A DNA stretch of 47,700 nt from Streptomyces lycii. Its GTDB lineage: Bacteria; Actinomycetota; Actinomycetes; Streptomycetales; Streptomycetaceae. The stretch is from the NCBI RefSeq assembly GCF_009735685.1, contig NZ_WHPN01000308.1, positions 1 to 47,700 on the forward strand. Direction: 5' to 3'. This document shows positions 40,603 to 47,700 of this stretch, piece by piece (positions within the stretch are counted from its first letter, which is position 1; each line of letters begins with the position of its first letter). Made by a program: the position numbers and the translations under genes. The notes under the pieces were generated by a model, which was given only the letters and a program-made list of their open reading frames with translations, was not told the origin of the DNA and made no database searches.

Positions 40603-41406
40603 CGGCCCCCTCTGCCTGTTCCCGCTTGGCCGGCGGTCCGCGCCGTAGCGGTCGACGCCGCAGCGGTCCGCTGCACCGGCCCTTATCCAAGTCGTCTGAG
40701 TCTCTGAGCAGTGACAGCTGTGCAGTGACAGTGGCAGCTGTGCAGGAGCAGCGGCGGCAGCCGGCCGCCGTGGGCGTCCCTGTCCTGCCGCCGGTTCCGC
40801 GATCAGATGCCCGCCCACAGACGGCAATCAGAGCCGTAGGCGGCCGGTCCGCCCCGCAGGCGGCCATCCGCCCCCACAGGCCCCGTCCCGCCCCACAGGC
40901 CGCACCTCGCCCCACAGGCCCCGACCCGGCCCAGGGCTGCCCTCGCCCCGCAGGCCCTCGACCCTCAGGCCCCCGACTCCTGCCCCGAGCCCAGCCCCCG
41001 GGTCCCGGATCTGTGCCTTCCGGGTTCCTCGCAGGCGCCAACGTTCGGGCGCATACGGCCGGTCCCTCGCCCCCGCCCGACCCCTGCACCGTCCCCAGCC
41101 GGCCGGTCCCCGGCCGATCCCCTACCCATCCCCGGCTGTCCCGGCCGGTCGATCCTCAGCTGTCCCGGTCGGTCGATCCTCAGCTGCCCCAGCCGGTCGG
41201 TCCCCCTGCGGCAGTCGGGGCAGTCGGTCCCGCCTGCCCCGCCTGCCGCGATCCGTCTCCGGCGTCCCGCCCGCCCCGGTCCGTCAGGCACTGCCCGGAG
41301 CCCCCGGCCGCACTTCTGCCGGTGCCCGTCGCCCGCCCGCCCCGTGTCGGCAGGCTTCCAGTGGTCGACATTGGCCGAGGTTCCGTACCGCCTGAACAGG
41401 CCTTTC
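40603..41406. repeat. Low-complexity GC-rich block without a credible gene
   Basis: About 800 bases of Pro/Arg-coding-like low complexity. It contains CCCCACAGGCC units near 40865-40935, a 24-bp tandem repeat starting TGTCCCGG (41137, 41161, with a third partial copy), and a 13-bp direct repeat AGCTGTGCAG near 40716-40745. An open frame spans it (40626-41420) but the product is pure Pro/Ala/Arg without a domain. I see no gene. Confidence 0.55.
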
Positions 41407-41435
41407 ATCGCTTCCTTTAATTATTGAAAGATCAT

Positions 41436-41453
41436 ATTCGCTCGTCAGCGAAT
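41436..41453. terminator. AT-rich hairpin upstream of hppA
   Basis: ATTCGCT-CGTC-AGCGAAT is a 7-bp stem in a marked AT-rich island (41410-41560). It may be a terminator of upstream transcription or an operator of hppA. Confidence 0.45.
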
Positions 41454-41563
41454 TTATGGTTCTCCTTCGTCCGGGCGAATTCCCCGAGCCGCTCCACCTG
41501 CGATCTTCCCGCGTGCGGGTTAATTGCTCTGCACGCGCTCTGTTTTGATCCCGTCGGCCTCCC

Positions 41564-41569
41564 TAGAAT
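41564..41569 (+). promoter_or_regulatory. -10 element of the hppA promoter
   Basis: TAGAAT at 41564-41569, with TGTTTT 17 bp upstream as a weak -35. The leader is about 85 bases, with AAGGAGG at 41645-41651. Confidence 0.5.
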
Positions 41570-41655
41570 CCGTCGACAATCTTTGCTCAGGACGCCTGAG
41601 TGCCGCGGCCGTTCCCCGTGCTGCGCGCCCATGTGCCAAACGTCAAGGAGGACGA

Positions 41656-44067
41656 ATGGCGGGGCCCCTTCCCCCTCTCCAGCAGGACCAGTTTCTCTCC
41701 CTACCCCTCGCAGCCGCCGAGTTGACCACCGGCAACCGGGTGATCGTGCTGATCATCGGGGCTGTCGCGCTGGCCGCTCTCGGCGTCGCCGTCGTGCTCG
41801 TGCGCCAGGTGCTGGCCGCGGGTGAGGGCACCGAGAGCATGAAGAAGATCGCAGCCGCTGTACAGGAAGGCGCGAATGCCTATCTGTCGCGGCAGCTGCG
41901 CACGCTGGGCGTATTCGCCGTCGTCGTGTTCTTCCTGCTCATGCTGTTGCCGGCCGATACGTGGTCGCAGCGCATCGGGCGGTCGGTGTTCTTCTTGATC
42001 GGCGCATTGTTCTCGGCGGCCACCGGCTACATCGGTATGTGGCTGGCCGTGCGGAGCAATGTGCGAGTGGCGGCGGCGGCCCGTGAGGCGACCCCCGCGG
42101 AGGGAGAACCGGCCAAGGACCTCACCGACGTTTCGCACCGGGCGATGCGGATCGCTTTCCGCACGGGCGGCGTGGTCGGCATGTTCACGGTCGGTCTCGG
42201 TCTGCTCGGTGCGGCCTGTGTCGTGCTCGTCTACGCGGCCGACGCGCCCAAGGTGCTGGAAGGTTTCGGTCTGGGCGCGGCGCTGATCGCGATGTTCATG
42301 CGAGTCGGCGGTGGCATCTTCACCAAGGCGGCCGACGTGGGCGCCGACCTCGTCGGCAAGGTCGAGCAGGGCATCCCCGAGGACGACCCGCGCAACGCCG
42401 CCACCATCGCGGACAACGTGGGCGACAACGTCGGCGACTGCGCCGGGATGGCGGCCGACCTCTTCGAGTCGTACGCCGTGACCCTGGTGGCCGCGCTGAT
42501 CCTCGGCAAGGTGGCCTTCGGTGACGCCGGGCTGGCCTTCCCGCTGCTCGTTCCCGCGATCGGCGTGGTCACGGCGATGATCGGCATCTTCGCCGTGTCG
42601 CCGCGACGCTCCGACCGCAGCGGCATGACGGCGATCAACCGCGGGTTCTTCCTCTCCGCGGTGATCTCGCTGGTGCTCGTCGCGGGCGCGGTGTTCGCCT
42701 ACCTGCCGTCCTCCTACGCCGACCTGGAGGGCGTCACGGACACGGCGATCGCCGGGCACGAGGGCGACCCCCGGTTCCTGGCGCTCGTCGCGGTGGCCAT
42801 CGGCATCGTGCTGGCGGCGCTCATCCAGCAGCTCACCGGCTACTTCACCGAGACCAGTCGGCGTCCCGTCCGGGATGTCGGCAAGAGCTCGCTGACCGGC
42901 CCGGCGACCGTGGTGCTCGCCGGTATCTCGCTGGGCCTGGAGTCCGCGGTCTACTCCGCGGTCCTCATCGGCCTGAGCGTGTACGGCGCGTTCCTGCTCG
43001 GCGGTACGTCGATCATGCTGGCGCTGTTCGCGGTCGCGCTGGCCGGCACCGGTCTGCTCACCACCGTCGGCGTCATCGTCGCGATGGACACCTTCGGGCC
43101 CGTGTCGGACAACGCCCAGGGCATCGCCGAGATGTCCGGTGACGTCGAGGGCGCCGGCGCGCAGGTGCTGACCGACCTGGACGCGGTCGGCAACACCACG
43201 AAGGCGATCACGAAGGGCATCGCGATCGCGACGGCCGTGCTCGCGGCGGCCGCGCTCTTCGGTTCGTACCGGGACGCGATCGCCACGGCCGTCTCGGAGG
43301 TGAACGCCAAGGCCGGGGAGATGAACCTGAGTCTGGACATCTCGCAGCCGAACAACCTCGTCGGGCTCGTCCTCGGCGCCGCCGTCGTCTTCCTCTTCTC
43401 GGGGCTGGCGATCAACGCGGTGTCCCGGTCGGCGGGCGCGGTGGTCTTCGAGGTGCGGCGGCAGTTCCGCGAGAAGCCCGGGATCATGGACTACACCGAG
43501 AAGCCGGAGTACGGCCGCGTCGTCGACATCTGCACCAAGGACGCGCTGCGCGAGCTGGCCACGCCCGGACTGCTCGCGGTCATGGCACCGATCGCGGTGG
43601 GCTTCTCGCTCGGGGTCGGCGCGCTCGGCTCGTATCTGGCGGGCGCGATCGGCACCGGCACCCTGATGGCGGTCTTCCTCGCCAACTCCGGTGGCGCGTG
43701 GGACAACGCGAAGAAGCTCGTCGAGGACGGTCATCACGGCGGCAAGGGCAGCGAGGCCCACGAGGCGACCGTCATCGGTGACACCGTCGGCGACCCGTTC
43801 AAGGACACGGCCGGTCCGGCCATCAACCCGCTGCTGAAGGTGATGAACCTGGTGGCCCTGCTGATCGCGCCCGCCGTGGTGCAGTTCAGCTACGGGGACG
43901 ACGCGAGCGCCGGGCTCCGGGCGGCGGTCTCGGTGGTGGCCGTCGGCGTCATCGTCGGCGCGGTCTACGTCTCGAAGCGGCGCGGAATCGCCGTGGGTGA
44001 CGAAGGCAACGCCGAACGCACCGCGAAGCCCGCCGATCCGGCGTCCGATCCGGCGGTGGTGTCCTGA
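41656..44067 (+). CDS. hppA: K+-independent H+-translocating pyrophosphatase
   Basis: An 803-residue membrane pyrophosphatase that splits inorganic pyrophosphate and pumps protons across the membrane. It has about 16 membrane helices. The active-site loop is GGGIFTKAADVGADLVGKVE followed by GIPEDDPRNAATIADNVGDNVGDCAGMAADLFES. The GNTTK motif carries lysine where K+-dependent enzymes have alanine, so this is the K+-independent type. The second half has DNAKKLVEDG and DTVGDPFKDTAGPAINPL. ATG 41656 follows AAGGAGG by five bases. It has a long AT-rich upstream region and probably its own promoter. Confidence 0.96.
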   Translation: MAGPLPPLQQDQFLSLPLAAAELTTGNRVIVLIIGAVALAALGVAVVLVRQVLAAGEGTESMKKIAAAVQEGANAYLSRQLRTLGVFAVVVFFLLMLLPADTWSQRIGRSVFFLIGALFSAATGYIGMWLAVRSNVRVAAAAREATPAEGEPAKDLTDVSHRAMRIAFRTGGVVGMFTVGLGLLGAACVVLVYAADAPKVLEGFGLGAALIAMFMRVGGGIFTKAADVGADLVGKVEQGIPEDDPRNAATIADNVGDNVGDCAGMAADLFESYAVTLVAALILGKVAFGDAGLAFPLLVPAIGVVTAMIGIFAVSPRRSDRSGMTAINRGFFLSAVISLVLVAGAVFAYLPSSYADLEGVTDTAIAGHEGDPRFLALVAVAIGIVLAALIQQLTGYFTETSRRPVRDVGKSSLTGPATVVLAGISLGLESAVYSAVLIGLSVYGAFLLGGTSIMLALFAVALAGTGLLTTVGVIVAMDTFGPVSDNAQGIAEMSGDVEGAGAQVLTDLDAVGNTTKAITKGIAIATAVLAAAALFGSYRDAIATAVSEVNAKAGEMNLSLDISQPNNLVGLVLGAAVVFLFSGLAINAVSRSAGAVVFEVRRQFREKPGIMDYTEKPEYGRVVDICTKDALRELATPGLLAVMAPIAVGFSLGVGALGSYLAGAIGTGTLMAVFLANSGGAWDNAKKLVEDGHHGGKGSEAHEATVIGDTVGDPFKDTAGPAINPLLKVMNLVALLIAPAVVQFSYGDDASAGLRAAVSVVAVGVIVGAVYVSKRRGIAVGDEGNAERTAKPADPASDPAVVS

Positions 44068-44282
44068 CGGCGGACAGCCTCACGGCAGGTCGGAAGGGGT
44101 GCGGGCGGTGCGTTTCGGCGTACCGCCCGCACCCGTGTCCGGGCACCCGGAACGCCCTGGTCCGCCCCACCCCGCTTGGTGCAAAAGATCACAAAACGGC
44201 TGCGTGTGTGTCTCCGGCCGGCGGTCCCGGCCCTTTGGGCGTGTATGTTCCGGGGCCGAGAGCCATGGAAGGGGCCGATCCG

Positions 44283-44849
44283 GTGAACAAGAAACTTGTG
44301 GCCGCGCTGTCCGGCGGTGCGGCACTCGTACTGGCGCTGTCGGGTTGCGGCGACGACAGCGAGCAAAAGGTCAACGACTACGCCAAGAAGGTCTGCGACC
44401 AGGTTCAGCCCCAGCTGAAGAAGATCACGCAGGCCAACCAGTCCATCACCGCCACGGCCGCGGACGGCAAGCCCGAGGAGATCAAGAAGGCGGACTCGGC
44501 GGCCTTCCAGCAGATCTCCGACGCCTACGCCGACATGTCCGGCTCGGTGAAGGAGGCCGGCGCGCCGCCCGTCGAGGACGGCGAGAAGACCCAGCAGCAG
44601 GCCGTGAAGGAACTCAGCGAGACCTCGAAGGCGTACGCGGGCCTGAAGAAGGCCGTCGATGACCTGGACACCAAGGACCAGGGCAAGTTCGCCGAGGGGC
44701 TCAAGGGTGTCGCCGAGGATCTGGACAAGGTCAACAAGGTCGGTGACGACGCGATCAAGAAGCTCCAGTCGGGCGAGGTCGGCGCGGCGATGAGCAAGCA
44801 GGAGGGCTGCCAGCGGGGGACCGGCGGGACGGACGAGAGCGGAGCCTGA
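44283..44849 (+). CDS. Small exported lipoprotein
   Basis: A 188-residue lipoprotein. The signal peptide ends LALSGC (cysteine about residue 22). The rest is a predicted helical bundle rich in Lys/Asp/Gln, with repeated short helices (VQPQLKKITQANQSI, LKKAVDDLDTKDQGKFAEGLKG). GTG 44283 is chosen because GGAAGGGG lies eight bases upstream. The function is not known. Similar small secreted proteins occur downstream of the pyrophosphatase gene in Streptomyces. Confidence 0.85.
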   Translation: MNKKLVAALSGGAALVLALSGCGDDSEQKVNDYAKKVCDQVQPQLKKITQANQSITATAADGKPEEIKKADSAAFQQISDAYADMSGSVKEAGAPPVEDGEKTQQQAVKELSETSKAYAGLKKAVDDLDTKDQGKFAEGLKGVAEDLDKVNKVGDDAIKKLQSGEVGAAMSKQEGCQRGTGGTDESGA

Positions 44850-45080
44850 GCCCCCGGGACCCGGCCGGGCGCCCGGGCCGCCGCACGGACTGCCGCGCAC
44901 CGGCCCGGGAGGCCCAGGCCCGCCGGCCCCGGAGGCGCCCGGCGCTCGGTGACCCGGAGACGTACGGGGTCCGCCCGGCGACGGCCCCGCGACCGCCCGG
45001 CCGCGGTCCCTCGGTGATGGTCCGACGGCTCCGCGGTGTCCTTGCCGTCGCCATCCGGTCGGTGGCCTTGCCCTCGCCCG
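44850..45080. other. GC-rich gap, no gene seen
   Basis: No supported coding frame and no RNA gene seen. The region leads into the tandem repeat at 45081. Confidence 0.4.
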
Positions 45081-45183
45081 GCGAGGTCCCCCGCGAGGTC
45101 CCCCGCGAGGTCCCCCGCGAGGTCCCCCGCGAGGCCCCCGCGAGGCCCCCGCGAGGCCCCCGCGACGTCCCCGCGATGCCCCC
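45081..45183. repeat. 11/12-bp tandem array
   Basis: Four units GCGAGGTCCCCC, then three units GCGAGGCCCCC, then two degenerate units. The change from 12 to 11 bp shows stepwise decay. The block is non-coding and sits directly before a strong terminator. Confidence 0.85.
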
Positions 45184-45185
45184 GT

Positions 45186-45221
45186 GACGGCCCGGCACCC
45201 GCCGAAGGGTGCCGGGCCGTC
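45186..45221 (+). terminator. Terminator upstream of the methyltransferase gene
   Basis: GACGGCCCGGCACCC (45186-45200) pairs perfectly with 45207-45221 around a six-base loop. It probably ends transcription from the lipoprotein gene. Confidence 0.75.
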
Positions 45222-45254
45222 GCCGCGTCCGCCGACAGCCCCGACAATGGCCTG

Positions 45255-46829
45255 GTGAGTACGCACAGCACCCCCACGACCGACGCGGGCCGCGCCCGCC
45301 CGTTCGCCGCCGGCCATGTTCCCCGGAACGCCGGCGGCCGCACCCCGGCGATGCTGCGCGACGCCTTCCTGGCCGCCGCGTTCACCGCCGACGGCCTGCT
45401 CGAACTCCTCGGCGCCCCCGCCTACGCCGCTCTCGCCCGCAGCGAGACCGTCCCCGCCCGGCGCGCCACCCGCGGCGGCTCGCCGCTGGAGACGCTCGTA
45501 CGGCTGTTCCTGCTGCAGAGCCCGGTGCCGTACGAGAAGGCGCTCGCCGCGCTGCCCGTCGAGTCCTGCCTCGCCGACGGCTGGCTGGTGCAGGACGGCG
45601 AGGAGGTGCGGGCGAGCGTCGACGTCCGGCCCTACGGCGGGCCGGAGGGCGAGGACTGGTGGATCGTCTCCGATCTGGGCTGTGCCGTGGGCGGCGCGGG
45701 CGGGGTCGGCGGCGGCCGGATGGCCGCCGAGGACCGCTCGCGGCTCGTGCTGGGCGTCGGCGGCGCCTCCACGACGCTCGCGGGCATCACCGTGCGCGCC
45801 CCGGTGGAGTCGGCCCTCGACCTCGGCACCGGCTCCGGCATCCAGGCGCTGCACGCGGCGCAGCACGCGACCCGGGTCACCGCGACCGACGTCAACCCGC
45901 GCGCCCTGCACTTCACCCGGCTGACGCTGGCGCTCTCCGGTGCCCCGGAGCCGGATCTCCGGGAGGGTTCGCTGTTCGACCCGGTGCGGGAGGACGAGAA
46001 GTACGGCCTGATCGTGTCCAACCCGCCCTTCGTGATCTCGCCCGGTGCCCGGCTGACGTACCGCGACGGCGGCATGGGCGGCGACGACCTGTGCCGCTCG
46101 CTGGTGGAACGCTCGGCGGACCGGCTGGCCGACGGCGGGTACTGCCAACTGCTCGCCAACTGGCAGCACGTCGACGGTGAGGACTGGCGGGACCGGGTGT
46201 CCTCCTGGGTGCCGGACGGCTGTGACGCCTGGATCGTGCAGCGGGAGGTGCAGGACGTCGCGCAGTACGCCGAGCTGTGGTTGCGCGACGGCGGCGACCA
46301 CCGCGCGGGCCCGGAGGAGTACGCCGCCCGGTACGACGCGTGGCTGGACGAGTTCGAGGCGCGCCGCACGAAGGCCGTGGGCTTCGGCTGGATCACGCTG
46401 CGCAGGTCGGGCGCCGACCGCCCGTCGGTCGTCGCCGAGGAGTGGCCGCACCCCGTGCAGCAGCCGCTCGGCGAGACGGTGCGGGCGCACTTCGCGCGCC
46501 AGGACTTCCTGCGCGGCACCGACGACGCGGCGCTGCTGGAGGCCCGGTTCCGGCTCGCGGAGGAGGTCGTGCAGGAGCAGGTCGGGCTGCCGGGCGCGGA
46601 GGATCCCGAGCACGTGGTGCTGCGTCAGAACCTGGGCATGCGGCGGGCCACGAAGGTGGACACGGTCGGCGCCGGGTTCGCCGGGGTGTGCGACGGGACG
46701 CTGACCGCGGGGCGCATTCTGGACGCGATCGCGCAGCTCGTCGGCGAGGATCCGGTGCTGCTGCGGGACCGCACGCCGGAGGCCATCCGGATGCTCGTCG
46801 AACAGGGTTTCATCGAGCCGGTCGGATAG
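45255..46829 (+). CDS. Class I SAM-dependent methyltransferase (DUF7059-like N-terminus)
   Basis: A 524-residue protein. The N-terminal 180 residues form a helical/strand region of a type seen in actinobacterial methyltransferases. The Rossmann fold then shows ALDLGTGSGIQALHAA (motif I), VTATDVNPRALHFT (the acidic residue binding ribose) and LIVSNPPFVIS, the NPPF motif that places the amino-group or Gln substrate as in PrmC/RsmC-like enzymes. A C-terminal domain of about 140 residues ends at EQGFIEPVG. GTG 45255 is probably leaderless (GACAAT ends six bases upstream). The target (protein glutamine, rRNA or DNA) is not clear. Confidence 0.85.
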   Translation: MSTHSTPTTDAGRARPFAAGHVPRNAGGRTPAMLRDAFLAAAFTADGLLELLGAPAYAALARSETVPARRATRGGSPLETLVRLFLLQSPVPYEKALAALPVESCLADGWLVQDGEEVRASVDVRPYGGPEGEDWWIVSDLGCAVGGAGGVGGGRMAAEDRSRLVLGVGGASTTLAGITVRAPVESALDLGTGSGIQALHAAQHATRVTATDVNPRALHFTRLTLALSGAPEPDLREGSLFDPVREDEKYGLIVSNPPFVISPGARLTYRDGGMGGDDLCRSLVERSADRLADGGYCQLLANWQHVDGEDWRDRVSSWVPDGCDAWIVQREVQDVAQYAELWLRDGGDHRAGPEEYAARYDAWLDEFEARRTKAVGFGWITLRRSGADRPSVVAEEWPHPVQQPLGETVRAHFARQDFLRGTDDAALLEARFRLAEEVVQEQVGLPGAEDPEHVVLRQNLGMRRATKVDTVGAGFAGVCDGTLTAGRILDAIAQLVGEDPVLLRDRTPEAIRMLVEQGFIEPVG

Positions 46830-46982
46830 TCGTACGCCGGCCGCGCGGCCGCGCCTGCTGTTAACCCACCGTTCGCCACGCCGCCGTGTCCGTGTGCAAG
46901 CGTCCGGCAGACCAATCGGGCATACGGTCGGCGCACCAGCCGTGCATCGGGCACAGAGCCGTGCGCAGAGGAGTCGGAAGCG

Positions 46983-47180
46983 ATGGAGAGCGGTCCCGCC
47001 CTGTTCACCGGAACGGTCTTCGCGGTGTTCGGAGCCGCGTTGCTGGTGTGGACAGGGGTGCGTGTACGGGCCGGTGCGCCGGTCGTCCGGGAGGCCAACC
47101 CGCCGCTGGCGCTGACGCTCTCACTGCTCTTCGGCGCGGCCTTCCTGCTGATCGGCGGAAGACTGCTCGCGTACGGGTGA
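46983..47180 (+). CDS. Small two-helix membrane protein
   Basis: A 65-residue protein with two membrane helices (LFTGTVFAVFGAALLVWTGV; LALTLSLLFGAAFLLIGGRLL) and a short basic loop between them. ATG 46983 follows GAGGAG/GGAAG. The function is unknown. The last codons (YG, stop) form the first GTACGGGTGA unit of the repeat array that follows, so the array seems to have grown from the gene end. Confidence 0.8.
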   Translation: MESGPALFTGTVFAVFGAALLVWTGVRVRAGAPVVREANPPLALTLSLLFGAAFLLIGGRLLAYG

Positions 47181-47460
47181 GACCTCCGGAGTCTTCGTGT
47201 ACGGCTGAGACCTCCGGCGCCCTCGTGTACGGGTGAGACCTCCGGCGCCCTCGTGTACGGGTGAGACCTCCGGAGCGTCTCGCGTACGGGTGAGACCTCC
47301 GGAGCGTCTCGCGTACGGGTGAGACCTCCGGAGCGTCTCGCGTACGGGCGGGCCCCGGAGCGACTCGCCCACGGATCAGACCGCCTGAACGTCTCGCGCA
47401 CGGGCCCGCGGCCCGGGCGTCTTGCGTACGGGTGACGGCCCGGCCGCCTCGCGTACGGTG
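47171..47460. repeat. 28/29-bp tandem repeat with internal palindromes
   Basis: Units start with GTACGG at 47171, 47199, 47227, 47255, 47284, 47313 and 47342, so the period is 28 then 29 bp. Degenerate units continue to about 47460. Three units carry GAGAC-N9-GTCTC arms, with CTCCGGAG in the middle. The array is between a membrane-protein gene and a convergent TM2 gene. There are no unique spacers, so it is not a CRISPR. Confidence 0.85.
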
Positions 47461-47528
47461 ACCGCCGGAGCGCCTCCCCGCGTCGGCCGGCCCCCGTACG
47501 GCCGGCGGTCCGCGGCCGGAACGGGCGG

Positions 47529-47562
47529 CGGCCCGCGCCCCGGTACTCCGGGACACGGGCCG
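47529..47562 (-). terminator. Terminator of the TM2-domain gene
   Basis: A two-step stem: CGGCCCG (47529-47535) with CGGGCCG (47556-47562), and CCCGG with CCGGG inside, around a TACT loop. It lies 19 bases after the stop of the minus-strand gene. Confidence 0.65.
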
Positions 47563-47580
47563 CGCCGTCGGCCGGGCCGG

Positions 47581-47700
47581 TCAGCCGCGCAGGATGCGGC
47601 CTTCCTTGTCGGTGCGGTCGTTGCTGGTGAGGAAGAGGATGCCGTCGATCAGCGCCCAGATGCCGCAGCCGCCGAGGGTGAAGAGCTGGCCGAGCGCCAT
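47581..47700 (-). CDS. TM2-domain protein, C-terminal part only
   Basis: Only the last 39 codons are in the window: LFTLGGCGIWALIDGILFL then TSNDRTDKEGRILRG and stop. This is the end of a TM2 domain (GGCGIWALID motif), a small two-helix membrane module. The codon at the window edge is ATG, but the usual TM2 fold needs about 30 more residues upstream, so the gene probably continues beyond the window. Confidence 0.75.
   Translation of the reverse strand: MALGQLFTLGGCGIWALIDGILFLTSNDRTDKEGRILRG

Noticed and set aside
40626..41420. Open frame of 264 codons before hppA
   Set aside because: The product is Pro/Ala/Arg low complexity built from DNA repeats, with no ribosome binding site and no recognisable domain.
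47171..47460. Possible CRISPR array
   Set aside because: The repeats are head-to-tail without unique spacers, and no cas gene is near.

Overview
The window comes from a high-GC actinobacterium, almost certainly a Streptomyces chromosome. The evidence is a strong G/C bias at third codon positions, many GTG starts, frequent leaderless genes, and genes that are recognisable as Streptomyces wblA, crp, bldG, a TadZ/Ssd-type tad cluster and an H+-pumping pyrophosphatase. From memory, the gene order matches the S. coelicolor core stretch running from the wblA neighbourhood to the bldG/H+-PPase neighbourhood. That is recalled knowledge and was not searched here.

Region 1 (1-3.65 kb) is accessory DNA. 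It holds an IS481-family transposase, a gene whose N-terminal part looks lost, a 65-residue membrane-type protein like those of actinomycete integrative elements, two tandem perfect hairpins, and a regulatory-looking gene behind twin GACAA-N6-TTGTC palindromes. It ends at the 3' end of a tRNA-Pro(CGG) gene, a typical integration target.

Region 2 (3.8-9.4 kb) carries a metallophosphoesterase, an F420-type oxidoreductase, a GatB/YqeY protein and a class A penicillin-binding protein. A 66-bp tandem repeat and three strong hairpins lie between the convergent genes. Region 3 (9.4-19.7 kb) has wblA, two paralogous Get3/ArsA-type ATPases, a DUF4177 protein, RidA, a NUDT19-like Nudix enzyme, an MBL-fold hydrolase, Crp, endonuclease III, a CoA-pyrophosphatase-like Nudix enzyme and a MarP-like membrane protease. 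Region 4 (19.7-30.4 kb) has an epoxide-hydrolase-like enzyme, a holin-like membrane protein, NhaA, acetyl-CoA synthetase, a lipoprotein with a deacetylase-like domain, a CooC-like ATPase, a degenerate Fic-like protein and a CicA-like HAD hydrolase.

Region 5 (30.4-39.6 kb) is the most coherent system. A two-hairpin RNA matching the actinobacterial 6C motif is followed by a BldD-like site and DnaA-box-like sites. Then comes a translationally coupled tad-like run: Ssd/TadZ, TadA, TadB, TadC, a DUF4244 pilin-like peptide, TadE and a second TadE/G-like gene that has lost its stop codon. A convergent DECH-box helicase ends the block; it has a TTA codon at position 6 and is divergent from bldG. Region 6 (39.7-47.7 kb) has bldG, its partner anti-sigma gene, a 1-kb low-complexity gap, hppA, a lipoprotein, a methyltransferase, a small membrane protein, a 28/29-bp palindromic tandem repeat and the end of a TM2-domain gene.

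Functionally the core combines developmental regulation (wblA, crp, bldG, ssd, HAD/CicA), cell-envelope work (PBP, protease, deacetylase, tad) and central metabolism (acs, H+-PPase). Most coding calls are solid. Calls on operators, the sRNA 5' end and the island boundary are inferences from sequence pattern alone.
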